DNA of 64,000 nucleotides from Gymnogyps californianus (taxonomy: Eukaryota; Chordata; Aves; Accipitriformes; Cathartidae): positions 3,534,001 to 3,598,000 of the forward strand of contig NC_059486.1 of assembly GCF_018139145.2 (NCBI RefSeq), in the 5' to 3' direction. Both the position numbers and the translations under genes were made by a program. Under the pieces are notes generated by a model, which had not been told where the DNA came from, ran no database searches, and worked only from the letters and a program-made list of their open reading frames with translations. This document shows, in pieces, positions 1 to 11,860 of the stretch; positions within the stretch are counted from its first letter, which is position 1, and the number at the start of each line of letters is the position of its first letter.

Positions 1-1469
1 TAGCAGTGTTTGCTGAGCAAACGCTGCCGGGTGGGGATAGGCAGAGGAAGAGTGTTTAAGCACACAGTCCTTTATTTGCTAGCAAACATCTCCAGCTCCT
101 CCTCTCCCTCCCCTGTTCTTCCCTGCGCCTTCCCCAGCTTGTGCTCCAAAGAGGCTGGATGATGCCTCCCAAGAGGAGGAGGAGTGAAATTCCCACGGGA
201 GGGAGAAAATGTGGGAGAAGCATTTTCTTTCACCAATGTGCCTGCACCGGAGCAGCCAAGAGGATAGTGGTGGCTTGTGGGAGGGGGTGGATTTTGTGTA
301 AAAAAAAAAAATACACTCGTCTTCAGCATTACTTCTTTGGGCTGTATTTTCCATCTCAAACAAGGGCTACACTCTGGATGAAGACACTGAGGGCATTGCA
401 AAACACAAGTCACACTGCAGGGGCTTGGGTATCACTGCGGAGAAGCTTGTGCTCTTACAGACTTGGGGCTCAGCTGCTGCAGAGCAGAAATGCTTCTTGC
501 AAGTCAAGAGAGGGGTTTTTTTGGCCTCACTTGACTCTTTGGGTTCTGATGCTGATCTCAAACCCCTCTCCCGGCTGCAGTCCCACAGTGGGGAATTGAT
601 CTGGAAGAAGTTACCGAGCCTGTTCTGGAGATGCTGTGGAGACACACTAGAACATGCAGCCCTTGTCCCTTGGCTGGAAGCATCTGTGCCAAGGCTGAAG
701 TGCCAGGTCCCCTGTTGTGCTGAGTGCATGTCCGGATGAGACAAACATAATCTCTCTGTCACTGGGACTGGCAGATAAGGGTGGAGCTGCAAGGCTCTGC
801 AGGAAGAGGTAAAGGCACCAGAGAGCACGGTCCAGCCGGCTGCATTTCACCCGTTGGCCAGGGGCTGATCAGCATTCAACTTAGAGAGCTGCTAAAACCA
901 CTTTCTCTCCACATGTCCATCATTTCATCTGGTCTTGAGTGTCTGCATACCAAGTACAATCTCTGACCATCCCTGTTTGGCAGTCATCATCTCCTTGCTT
1001 AGGTCTATGGAACCAAACCTACACCCTGATGGTCTATGAGCAGCAGCTCTGGGTGCTCCAGGGTGACCTGCAGCACACCTCTGCCAGCCATTTGACCTGC
1101 TACCTGTGACATCTGATGGCTTTGGCTCAAAGGAGAGGACAGAAGTTGGGAGTTGTGATGCACATCCCTTTCTGACTTTTAAGCAAGTCCAGATACGTCT
1201 CCTCTGGAAACTCTGGCTGTAATACTGGGCTGTGTTCCCACCCTGAAATTCCTCCCAAATACCTGTTGATGCTCCATGTCCCTCTGCTCCTGGGTGTTCC
1301 CAAACCTCCTCCCGTATTCCTCAGGCCTCCCCACCATGCTCCCATCTGCTCCAGCCTTTGGCCAACACCTCCCTGGACCGTACTGCAAATCATCTTCCGC
1401 TAGTGGCCAACTGCTGCAAAAATGCTAGGTTCAGGTTGCCACCTCCATTCATAAAACATCCCCCCCTGC
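1..1469. other. Intergenic, no gene seen
   Basis: This has mixed composition with a short A run at 300-311. No recognisable protein, RNA gene or mobile element was found on either strand. Confidence 0.6.
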
Positions 1470-2095
1470 AACTGCCGGACTGGCTTTTATGGAACAATCT
1501 TAATGTTCATTCACCCTTTGAAGGCCAGGTGCTTAGACAGCAGCTGTGCTACACACACTGCTGCGTGAATTACTCATCGCTGGCAACGCGTGCATCATTC
1601 ATTATTAAACTGCTTGTGCACTTGGCCTGCGGCTTAATCCAATGCCACCACCGTGGCTGCAGGAGGAATCCAGCCATCTGTAAAAGCAGCAACACCCTTC
1701 ATGCCTACCTTTGTCAGCAGTGGCACTGCCTTTCGTGGTGGTGGCAGCAGCTTTAACGTGCCTCCAAGAAAGAGCCATGCCCTGGTATCCACCATGGCAC
1801 CCAAGGGGAGAAGGATTAGAAACGAACATGCACAAAATTAGTCCTTTCTCAAGATATAAATTATTAGCGGTGAGAAATCTTCAGCCGCTATAAATCAGAA
1901 AAGCTTCACCGAAGGAAGTGGAGCAGTGCTGATTTACACCGCCTGGCAGCTTGGTCCAGCGTTGGGAGCTTTGTCTGGGATTAGTGGGAGAAATTGTTGG
2001 GGAGGGGAACAGTCTCATTACCTTGTCCGGGCTAATGCTTTGCTTTTCTCTGGTGCATGTTGTTGTTAGGAGCTGGATCTAATTAGTCATTGCAG
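1470..2095. promoter_or_regulatory. Candidate non-coding regulatory elements
   Basis: There are two motif-dense patches. Patch 1470-1640 has GTGAATTACTCATC and CATTCATTATTAAACTGC. Patch 1830-2095 has AAATTAGTCC, ATAAATTATTAGCGG and TCTAATTAGTCATTGC. Homeodomain-type cores recur with little low-complexity sequence between them. The span has no coding signal. Confidence 0.35.
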
Positions 2096-2499
2096 GAAAT
2101 GCCTCAGCTTCTCCTGTTCCCCACTGCTTGGGAGGGGAAGGGGGGGAGTTAATCCTGGCCAACGTGGGAACAAACCCTGTTGTAAAAGCAGGTCCTGATC
2201 CCATAATTTGCTCTGCAAAGAAGCACGTGCCCAGGCACACTGAACCTTCCCAGCTCCAGGAAGACTTGGAAAATACACCTGAGCTCTCCCACCAAAAAAA
2301 CAGCAGGGCCAGCCTGCAAAACGCTCAGCAACGCACTGGCTGTCCCAGGCAGCATCAATAACAGCCACCCACGCTCAGGCTGAGCAAACAAAAAGTGTGC
2401 AGGGAGGGAGAAATCTTCCCTGCATCTCATCACTGCTCATGGTGTGGGAAGAGGCTTGTGAGGGAGCAGCAAGGGCCAGCTGCTCCCCGAGCAAAAAGG

Positions 2500-2805
2500 G
2501 GAGCGGAGGGCCACCCCAGTGCAGGGTTCTCGTAACACCATCCTACAACAGTCCCAGACGAGACAAGGGGATGAACCCAGGGTCTACCCAGGGGGTCTGG
2601 TCAGGGCCAGGAGACAAGCTACTTACAGCGTAGGTCCAAGGTCCACCCAGGAGGCAGAGCCAGAGACAGGCACACCTACAACAGAGCCCAGGGAGGGGGC
2701 AAAAGGTACAGGGCTGCCCTTAAATAGAGCTCCTGGGCCATGGGCAGGGGTGGGTGGGGCTGGTCAGGGCAATCAAGGGCAATCGGTGCCCTCAGAGCCC
2801 TGACA
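2500..2805 (-). mobile_element. LTR-like element copy A (solo, degenerate)
   Basis: On the minus strand it starts at 2805 with TGTCAGGGC, the TG start of an LTR. A CCATGGG block and a TATA-like TATTTAA (2720-2726 on +) lie about 85 bases in. It shares start, TATA position, GCCCATGG block and a following GTAGGTGT(G/A)CCT block with the copy at 36.0-36.5 kb. No internal retroviral genes flank it. The inner boundary near 2500 is uncertain. Confidence 0.55.
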
Positions 2806-5606
2806 AGGCTCATCTCTGCATCCCCATTCCCTCCCCATGAGCTGGCTTTAGTTTTCTTCCATCAGGAATCAACTGCAATAAAGATGTGACCCCCCCATGA
2901 GATACTCTGATTTTATGTACCTGGTCTTGTCCCCTGCTCTTTTCTTGTAGTGCACCACGTTTAAGGTTTTTGGTCTTTGAATGCAGAGGTGTTGGTTTGC
3001 AGATGGAGTTTAATGACTGCTTTGTAACCCGTGGTGAGATGAACGTGTGGAACTCCTGTTCTGCAGATGCCTCTGGTCTCTTGTGTAGATAACATCAGTG
3101 TTAGCAGGATCCCAACCTCACAGACTGCAGTGATCTCTTCCAGGTCTAGCTATGCAAGCTCCTGGGTCTCATAGAAATTTGAGTTTACTAGCTAGGCTGA
3201 TTAGCTGGGATGACCTGCCTCCTTTCAATGTTGGAGCCATCTCTCCAGTCCGAGGAGCTCTTCAGCTGAGCTGTGACAACAGGCACATGTGTGCTTTTAG
3301 CTCACACGCTTGCTAGGTACAGTCCATTTAGCTCAAAATATTGTGATGGCGATAAGTGCTACAACAGCACCGAGGATCTTCTCACCATGAAGAAGGCTTT
3401 GATTCAGTGCAATGTATTTAGCATTACAGGCAAGACCAAGGCTCTGATATACACCGAAGTCAAAAGGTGGGACAGGAGGAGAGGAAGGAATTTACCACCT
3501 TCTGCAGCAGAACCAGCACTGGGAAATATCTCCCTACGCTTCATCAGCTGCAGTTCACAATTGGACATAAAGGCACCTCTCCCTTTCCGGTACCGGAGTA
3601 ATAACCTCTAGGACTAGGGCAGAGCAGACACGTGTTGTGGTAGCCTATCTAACATCTTTATGGGTCAATCTGCTGTTCTTCCTCTCCCTGTGCCTTCTCC
3701 AGGCTTTCCTGATGCCGTATGTTGGCTCCATCATATGGTCCCAGCTCCCCAGGCAGAGCTGGAAGCAGGGAGCAGTGACTGAAAGGTGAAGAGGGACATC
3801 GCAGCACAGGCTGTGCTGGAGCTCAGAGAACTGCTTCACAAACACCAGGTTTGGTCCAAATGTTTTTCTTGTTGACTGGCTTGCTGTTTGCAGATTTAGT
3901 GCCAGTTTACAGTGTTGGTTTTCATCAGACACAAGTACAACTCAGAGAGAAACCAACTGGGAGCCTGGCAGTGGGTTGCACATGACATATATTCACTGTC
4001 CCTGGAAACCAGTGCAGAACCTCCTTCTTCCCGTGATGAGACAGGCAGCAACTCACCCCCACTGGTGGATGGTGCCAATCCCTTCCCCTTTACTGGGCTT
4101 CCTAGCTTCACCAGTGCCAGCTGGGCCTGGACTACGGCTGGCAGCAGGAGCATCCACAAACCCTTACCAGAGCTGTACGCCAGCTTGCCTTGGCCAGGAT
4201 GGGAGATTGTTCTTTCTGTGGAGAGCTCAGCACGGTAACTTCTCTTATCAGTTAACACGGGCTGATAACCAGTTACCTTGATCAGTTGTGAGTTCTTGGA
4301 GATCACACCTAAAGACTTCACATGGATAAAACTCATTTCGTGCCTATGGGGTGAACCACTGAACACCAGCAGATTCAACCTGTTCGCTGTTCTTGATTTC
4401 CCACAGTTGAAGCTTTGGCTAGAGCAAGGGCAGCCTCCAAAATCCCCATTGCCTTTTGAAATTCTGGATATTCGGTCGTGAAGTTTTCCTTCCTGAAATG
4501 CAGTGAGAGAGACTGTCCTCACAACACGTCAGGAGTTGGCGTCGTTGCCTGGAGCTGAGCATCTTCTGGTGAGGCACCCCATGGTCCTGCACAAGGCCAC
4601 GCAGCTGAACAGCTGCCTGAGCTTCGGAGTCTAAATCATGGGCAAAGGAGCTATTTTTATCCCAGAAAGTTGGCGACTGAGAGCACGGGCAGGTATTCTC
4701 ACCACCAAGCTGTCAGCACCTCCCATGTCTGCAGAGGGTGATTCATAGCCTGGTGCTCTGAGACATTCCCCCTGTGGGCAAATCTCTCCTCCCTGAATGT
4801 GGGAGAAGACTAACCTCTCCCTCAGTGTCCGGCAGCTGGTGGGGATGCTGCTCTGCCGACCTTTGCGCCAGCCCAGTTACACCCACCCAGATCTGTGATG
4901 GGGTCTCCAGTCGATGCTCATCTCCTGGCTTGTCCCCTGGTGACACTTGCTAGCACCAGCTCCAGCAGCTCTCGGCCAGGGCGTGGGTGTGAGATCCTGC
5001 TGCATCCTCCAACGCTGGCTGACTCCTCAGCCCTTCTCCCCTGAAGGCCTTTGCCGTATGTCTTACACCTGGAGCTGAACAGACCATGAGTAAAGCTTCC
5101 TGGAATCAAAAACCGTATCAGAAAAGTCAGGGAGAACTGAAAAAACCTCCGGCATGGGGCAGGTGCAACACCCGTAAAGATGCACGTGTGTGCACGCACA
5201 CACACTGCTCCCCACCTCCTCTGCCTCCTCCTGCTCCTTCTCTCTCTTTCATTCTTCTGAAAGAAAACTTGACGATTTCTGGGCTTTGTTGGTGGTTAGG
5301 AGGACACTGGATAAAGAGTCTGAGAAAGTGAAAGAGGGTGCGCGGGGCTGCCGGAGGAGAAGGAGGGGAGAGCAGGAGAAGGAGGGATTCTCGGTATCTA
5401 CAAGGGAATTAAAGCACTTTTACTAGAGTGAAGAAATCAGCTAAAGAATGGCAGGCGAACAAAAGCAGCAAGGCTATGGACAAGTCGCTCTGAATAGATC
5501 CAGATCCCCTTAAGTTTGTAACACCCCCTACACGCTTCTTTTTTCCCCTTCCCCCCCTTAAGCCTTTGCTCCTCACTCCTTCCAAGAACAAATGCAGCGC
5601 AGGGGG
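2806..5606. other. Intergenic, no gene seen
   Basis: No recognisable gene or clear repeat was found. A minus-strand open frame of 208 codons at 3896-4522 has no domain-like features and is taken as chance. Confidence 0.55.
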
Positions 5607-5880
5607 AAAAAAAAAAAAAAAAAACCAGGAGGGAGGGGAGGAGTGGAAGAAAGCTAAAAAAAAATCAAATAAAATAAAAGGTAATCCTCAGCCACTTTGC
5701 CCCTCTGGGGGCTGCTCTGGGCCAGATTAAAGGTCCGGTGTGAAACCATTCTGCTATTCAGATGCGATAAGCAGGATTTACAAGCAAAGAGAAAGAGAGA
5801 AAAGAATGGGCGAGAGGAGAAAAGGAGAATTATTTGTGTCTCTTAATACTTGTTAAGCACTTCTCTTTTGCTAGACCAGA
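5607..5880. other. A-rich tract and motif-dense patch
   Basis: There is an 18-base A run at 5607-5624. A patch at about 5690-5870 follows with GATAAGCAGGATTTAC, CCAGATTAAAGG and TTAATACTTGTTAAGC. It could be a regulatory element, followed by C-rich sequence to 6010. Confidence 0.3.
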
Positions 5881-6385
5881 CAAGACACAGCTATGCTCAA
5901 AGTCCATGCACAATCCTGCCCGCTTGTCCAACGCCTCCCCCCCCCCCGCCGCCCCCTCCCCGGCTCCCCTCCCTCCCTGCCTTCCACTTTGGTTTGCTTT
6001 CCCCCCTGCCCCCCATCCAAAGCGAGCAGGCAACACTTTGTTGCTACTGAGCTGAAATTGGTCTCCTCTCCGAGCGGCACACAAAGAGAATGGCAATTAA
6101 CCTTCCTGTTCCCTGGTGACAGCGATCTAATCAGCGCTGCGCCCAGGCCTGTGCCAGCAGCTCAAAGGCAACAGCCTTTGTGCAGGGGTTGGGTAGCGCC
6201 GGGAGAGGGGGGGCCTTCGGCTGCACCCTGTATCGGGGCCGGGGTGGGTGCTCCATGGATAACCAACTCGGATTATTTCAGGCCAACCAGCTGAAGTTGG
6301 CAAGGAAGGCTCTTCAGCCAGCCTGGGGAGAAGACCTCGGTGGCTGCTGCTGGTATGAATCGGGGCCACCGCCCTCCGGGAGAAA

Positions 6386-6866
6386 TAGGACACGGACCTG
6401 TTGGAGCGGGTCCAGAGGAGGGCCACAAAAATGATCAGGGGGCTGGAGCACCTCTCCTATGAGGACAGGCTGAGAGAGTTGGGGTTGTTCAGCCCGGACA
6501 AGAGAAGGCTCCAGGGAGACCTTCTAGCAGCCTTGCAGTACCTAAAGGGGGCTTATAAGAAAGACGGGGACAGACTTTTTAGCAGGGCCTGTAGCGATAG
6601 GACAAGGGGGAATGGTTTTAAACTAAAAGATGGGAGATTCAGACTAGATATAAGGAAGACATTTTTTACGATGAGAGTGGTGAAATACTGGCACAGGTTG
6701 CCCAGAGAGGCTGTAGATGCCCCGTCCCTGGAAACATTCAAGGTCAGGTTGGACGGGGCTCTGAGCAACCTGATCTCGTTGAAGATGTCCCTGCTCATTG
6801 CAGGGAGGCTGGGCTAGATGACCTTTAAAGGTCCTTTCCAACCCAAACCATTCTATGATTCTATGA
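6386..6866 (+). mobile_element. CR1 LINE, 5'-truncated 3' end
   Basis: This is a chicken-repeat-1 type retroposon. It carries the C-terminal part of the reverse transcriptase ORF2, a short 3' UTR with the signature TAGATGACCTTTAAAGGTCC, and terminal ATTCTATG octamers at 6850-6857 and 6858-6865. The 5' truncation is normal for CR1. The reading frame is undamaged, so the insertion is younger than the other copies in this window. Confidence 0.95.
6389..6817 (+). pseudogene. CR1 ORF2 C-terminal remnant (open frame)
   Basis: This is an open frame of about 142 codons. It contains ERVQRRATKMIRGLEHLSYE, RLRELGLF, SDRTRGNGFKL and RFRLDIRKTFF, the well-known end of the CR1 ORF2 protein beyond the reverse transcriptase core. 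It begins at the truncation point after a TAG at 6386 and ends at TAG 6815. It lacks the endonuclease and catalytic reverse transcriptase parts, so it cannot move itself. Confidence 0.93.
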
Positions 6867-8440
6867 AATTCTGGCCAAGTGCAGACCTGGACCAGGTAGT
6901 CCTAATTGCTGGTGGCCCAGTAGCACATGCCTGCTGAAGCCAGAGGGCAGCAGCAGCATGATGCTACAAAGATGTTGCAAGAGGTGTCTGGGGGTGATGT
7001 GGTGGAGCCCCCAAATAAAGCCAGGCCCACCCTGCGTTGGGAACTGTGTGGAGCTGAATGGTCCAAATGGTCCTTAGGCTTGCAGCCTAAGGAAACCTGA
7101 GTGTTTGGACTCTTCTCGGCACTGCTGCTCACGGGAGGTTAAGCAGTCCTCGCTGCTTCTTCATGTACTTCAGAACCGGATGACAGGGAGAACGATTCTT
7201 GCGGGAGGAAGGAGGGAAAGGGCGGCCCAACCTCCCATCACCAGCACTCTTCTCTGGACGAGGAAGGCACTTGTGGTGTTTCATAGCCAGGAACCGCACA
7301 CTGAGACCTGCAAATATAGTCCTCAGTTTTAAAACTTCTACATAAGCTTGTAAGCTTTTTTTTTTTTTTTAAGTGGAAAATGGGGTTGTCAGAAAAGCCT
7401 CAACCATCCTTTACAAAAGAACCACTACTCACCGGTGACACTTTTCAGCAATCCTCCACCACTCCATATTTTTCCATTTTTGCTAGAGCTGGGGATGAGA
7501 AACAGCTAGTGCATTATTTAAAGACCACGATGTGAGTGTTGGGTTTGTGCTACAGTCAAGGGAGAAAATATGAACCTCCTGGAGGTCAGTCAAAAATTGA
7601 GAAATGCTTTAATTTATTTTTTAATCCTCTGAAAAATCCATCCGTTGACCAGTGCTCTAATTGTGACCATGGGTCCAAGTAACCGAAGCAGAGGTGTCAG
7701 AATCAGCCTTTTGCTTTCTCATGAGCCACATGTTAGATCCCAGCAATGAAGGAAAATGACAGTGAAATGTCCTCTTGCAGGCAAAAAAAACCAAAAACCA
7801 ACCCAAATAAACACCACCATCACCCAAAAAAACCCCTCAACTCTCTTCTCTTGCTAGTTCTAAGAAAAAAAACATCTTAGAACTGTCACTGGAGTTTTCT
7901 CAAGCAGTGAAAATTCGCCTGTTCCTCATGTGTTAGAACAAAACTTTCCTACTGCAGCCAAGCAGGAGACCTGTACCTACACCTTGAGGACATCCTGATG
8001 GGAGATGGGCGTTCCAGCTTGGAGGTTTGACATCATTGCCCATCCCATCCTTATGGGAAGCATCGTCCATAATCACCTGCTTAAAAACCAATTCCTGATA
8101 ACGGCTGTATGGTGTAGAGCTTAAAGTTTCAAGCCTTCTGGTGGTGAGGGCTCTTCTATTGGTCTTCTCCAGGGCCTGGCACATCTCAGGGCAGGTTAGC
8201 ATGACCCGATTGCAGAGCTTTGTCATCCAAAAAGGTGCCAACACCTGTAGCTTCCTAACTCGCCTAGGGGCCTCCCTGCTCAGGTTTAGCCCTTGTGTGC
8301 CCCAGCCAGGAGGAAAGGAGCTGATTGAGGGAATCCTCCTCCTGAGCTCACCTAGGGCCAACCATTAGGAAGGTGATCAACTCGCCGCCCTCTGCCTCTC
8401 TGTTCTGCAGTGCTCCGGGGGATGATCGCATCTACCTCAG
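6867..8440. other. Intergenic, no gene seen
   Basis: It contains a 15-base T run at 7356-7370 and a C/A-rich tract at about 7778-7835. Nothing else is recognisable. Confidence 0.55.
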
Positions 8441-8599
8441 ACAGATAGGCACAAACATCTCAATTACACCTACGAAGGAGCATAATTGAGCCTAAATTGA
8501 TTCAAACAGAGGCAATTAAAGCAAAACTCAGATCCCCACTGGGAAGCAAAGGCACAGCTTATTTTTAACTCCCAACCACAACAAAAATAATAATTAAAG

Positions 8600-9130
8600 G
8601 GCAGGATGACAGCCCTCCCCTTCAGCCGGAACGGCAGACTAAGCCAACCGGTCGAACCCCCCTTCCATGCCCACCCTCACCCCAAGGCTTCTCGGCGGAG
8701 GGGCGCGGAGGGAGGAGCGCGGAGAGGGCGCGGAGGGGGCGCGGAGGGGGCGCGGAGGGGGCGGTTCAGCACCATGGCCAGCGCCCGGGCCGCGCTCCGC
8801 TTCCCGGCTGGGCGCTCCCTGCCTGTAACGCCCTCCCGAAACCCAACGGGCAGCTGCCCGCTCTCCTGCCTGCCGCCCCCCGGAGCTGCCGCCCCCAGAG
8901 CTGCCGGCCCGGCCTTCTGCTGCCTGCTTTTCTCTCCCCCAAGGCAGCAGCAGTCCAGGCACGGATCCTGCGGTGTTTCCGCGCGATGCTTCGGCCCGTA
9001 TCACACCGTCATCGGAAAGGGCGCGACGAACGGTTGCTTTGCAAGGATGCTCCTCCGGTTCTTGGTTAGGTGGACACCTGGAGCGGGGCTGGATCGGCGT
9101 TGCTCTGTACCGAGAGCAAACAAGAAGCAT
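8600..9130. other. Isolated small CpG island
   Basis: About 500 bases of CpG-dense sequence stand alone in the desert. They include a GCGCGGAGGGGG minisatellite (8703-8763) and, at 8774, an ATG in a strong CACCATGG context opening 129 codons to 9163. The encoded sequence is low-complexity and unlike any family I know. The island could be a promoter of a non-coding transcript or an orphan CpG island. Confidence 0.5.
8703..8763 (+). repeat. 12-base GC minisatellite (GCGCGGAGGGGG)
   Basis: There are about four to five copies of a G-rich unit, the last three nearly exact, inside the isolated CpG island. Confidence 0.85.
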
Positions 9131-9360
9131 CAATTAGAAGTAATTACCACCCCCTCCCCATAACTTAAGAGGCTAATATTAGGCTTCATTTTTAAGAAAG
9201 GTAATTTGATGACCATAAATTACAATTATAAAAACTTCATTAGAGTCGGTAGCAATCCATCCACCATTGTTCTAATTACACACTGTAGGAGTAATGAATG
9301 CTAATGGTTTAATGTACAATAATTACCACAATTGAAAAATAATAATAATACAGAACAACC
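9130..9360. promoter_or_regulatory. Candidate AT-rich regulatory element beside the CpG island
   Basis: This is dense in TAATTA and ATTA cores: GAAGTAATTACC, GGTAATTTGATG, CATAAATTACAATTATAA, TTCTAATTACACAC, GCTAATGGTTTAATG and CAATAATTACC. It directly follows the GC-rich island, the GC/AT pairing often seen for orphan-island enhancers. Confidence 0.42.
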
Positions 9361-9734
9361 TGTTATCCAAATGTCACGGGGGACGTGGAATGGGTTGGGG
9401 TAATCGTGGTTTCAGATAATTGAGGGGCTTTTCAGCTTGATTAATAGGTGATGTGACCTCTGGGTGGGGAATGAGGAGTTTTAAATGAATGCAGTGTGGT
9501 CAAGTGAGGTAAGGCACTGTGCAGAGAAAAAAAAAAATCAGGCATCTTCTGTCTTAGCTTTGAATTTTACTGGACATTTTCGATCTGAAGTAAATTTATT
9601 GGTTTTGCAACTGAACTGTGCCACCTCCTGATGATTTTCAGGTGTGGTTGGCAGGGTTTAAAGCAGAAACACAGGTCTATGTTTGACATGCTGGGCAGAG
9701 CACAGGAGGCAATTTCAGCCCCTTGCAGCACAGC

Positions 9735-10400
9735 AACAACACCGAATCACAGGATATTTCAGGTGGGACGGGACCTCAGGAGGTCTCTAATTCAATCTCC
9801 TGTTCAACGCAAGACCAACACTGAATTCAGGCTGGGTTTTTCAGGGATTTGTCCAGCCAGTTCTTGAGCCTCCAAGGACAGGGATCCCGTAATTTCCTTT
9901 GGCCCCTGTTCCACTGCTTATTTATTCTCACAGTGAGTTTTATTTCCTTATATCCCATCAGATCCTCCCCTGTCTCAGTTTATACCCACCTCCTCTCCTG
10001 ACATGCACCTCTTCAAAGAGCCTGAACACCCCCAGTTTCCTCAGCCTCTCCTCCCCCCTGAACATCTCGGCATTCCTCTGCTGAACTCACACCCATTTAT
10101 CTACATCATTCTTTCACTTATTTATTTATCAACATCTTAGTCCACCTCAGGGGCAGGGTTTTTGCATTTGTCCTTGTTAAATTCCACATGTTTCCTGCCA
10201 GCCAATTTCTCTAGCCCATCCAGATCCCTCTGAAAGGCTGCCCTGCCCTACAGCAGGATGAACCCCACAGTTTACCCTCATCCAGAAACTTGATGAGGAG
10301 CATCCCACCTCATCCTCCAGGTCACATATTGCACAGGATGAACATATGAAACAGGAGAGGTCTCGAGACAGATCCCAGAATAACTCTGCTGGTAACATAA
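9735..10400 (-). mobile_element. Degenerate CR1-type retroposon, minus orientation
   Basis: Read on the minus strand this matches the CR1 3' half. On the + strand the recognisable parts are GAATCACAGGATATTTCAGG with GGGACCTCAGGAGGTCT (3' end), then CTGTTCCACTGC, CTCACAGTGAG, CCTTATATCC, and CAGTTTCCTCAGCCTCTC. At 10160-10330 follow the GCATTTGTCCTTGTTAAATTCC and CATCCTCCAGGTCAC segments common in avian copies. Many indels break all frames, so it is old. The far boundary is uncertain. Confidence 0.7.
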
Positions 10401-11560
10401 GAGAAAGATGAAATAAAAGGACTGACCCCAGCAATCATTCCTTTGAATGAATTGCTCAGTTTGCTTCTGCATTTGATCCTATTCAGAGGAACTTACTTAT
10501 CTTGTAAATAAAACTGTGGGATTTGCTATGTTATCCTCCAGAAGCAGGTTGAAATCTGTCAACTGGATCAGTTACCTTGCCAGGTCACCCTGCCACCCTG
10601 GCTTTGCTTATGTTGGGACACAAAGAAGTCAACCCAAAATAGTTTCAACATCTGCCTTTCTACAAGCAGTGTACAACCAGGTCCCCTCACCAAGCTGTTT
10701 CACAGTAGGAATGGGTTTATCATAGGAAATCTGTTTGCTATTTCCCCTTTCTCTGATACAGGCTGCACAGGGAATATGAAAAACATGACAGACTACAGAA
10801 TGTGATCAAAGAAGAAAGAAATCAAGTGTCCAGAAGAAAGAACAACGCAAGTCTGTTGTGCAGGAAGCAGAAAGCAGATACTGGAAGTGCAGAACCACGG
10901 ATCACCAAAAAGTGACTCTCAGAGCTCCCCAGGATTGGTACAAGCTGAGCATCCAAGCAGACCCCCCGCTGGTGTGTGCCTGAAGGTGAGGCATGTCTTG
11001 AAGAGCTTTTCTAGCTCTACCCTTAACACCTTGCAGCATGCTCCCATGGACAGGCGCTCCCTGCATGCCTGGGCACTACAGGGACTTGTTGGGGCTTCTG
11101 AGCTTCGCTGGTTGGTGTGAGGGACCAAGAGGCTTGGATGTCATTTTAAAAGGTCAGGTTTAGGCTTCTTCATTCTTGCCTTGATAAGCAGCCTGATAGG
11201 AAGGGAAATGTTGGGAGAAATCAGAATTTCTGATTCATTTGCTACAGGGTTTGGAAGGTGCCACCTAACGACCCCAGAGCCTTTTCTAGCCTTGACCAAA
11301 GTCCTGTGACTAAAGCAACTTGATAAGAGCTTGCTGCTAAAACATCCCTAAGAAACAACAAGCTGGGGTTGAGAAAATATTGGGCTTTGGGCTCTTATTC
11401 CTGCATCCTTGCCGACATTACAAAATGCAGAAAAGCTCACTCACGCTGTGATGACATCTCTCGGAGCAGCCCAGGTTTAGGTATCATTTGCCACAGACCT
11501 GCAACCAGCCCAGTTTCTGTACGACATCTCTGGAGCCTGAAAGCAGATCCCATCCGTGTC
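10401..11560. other. Intergenic, no gene seen
   Basis: The first 200 bases may be further 5' remains of the CR1 copy at 9.7 kb. The rest shows nothing recognisable. Confidence 0.5.
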
Positions 11561-11564
11561 CCAC

Positions 11565-11860
11565 AGTCTGATTAGGAACAATGAACTCTTAATGCGCTTC
11601 CTCTTTAATAGGATCCTAATTTATAAGAATGCAGATAATATATCAATAGAAATTAACTTCACACTTTCCTTACACTGGCAGGTTGAGCTGCAGGTGAGTG
11701 CAATGTAATTAAGAAATTAAAAGGTAATTTCCACATATGCTTTCTGCTAATCTAACTCGGCAATCATTTAATTTACAGCAGGGGACTGGCAAGGAGTCAA
11801 GCCAAAATAAATAAGATAATACTACGTTTAATCGCTCAGTGGAATGGTAATGGAATGGAG
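11565..11860. promoter_or_regulatory. Candidate non-coding regulatory element
   Basis: A dense run of homeodomain-type cores: CTGATTAGGAAC, ACTCTTAATGCGC, CCTAATTTATAAG, GTAATTAAGAAATTAAAAGG, GCTAATCTAACTC and CATTTAATTTACAG. It is unique sequence with no coding potential. Confidence 0.42.

Noticed and set aside
3896..4522. 208-codon minus-strand open frame
   Set aside because: No domain, signal or repeat pattern. A frame of this length is expected by chance in a window of this size.
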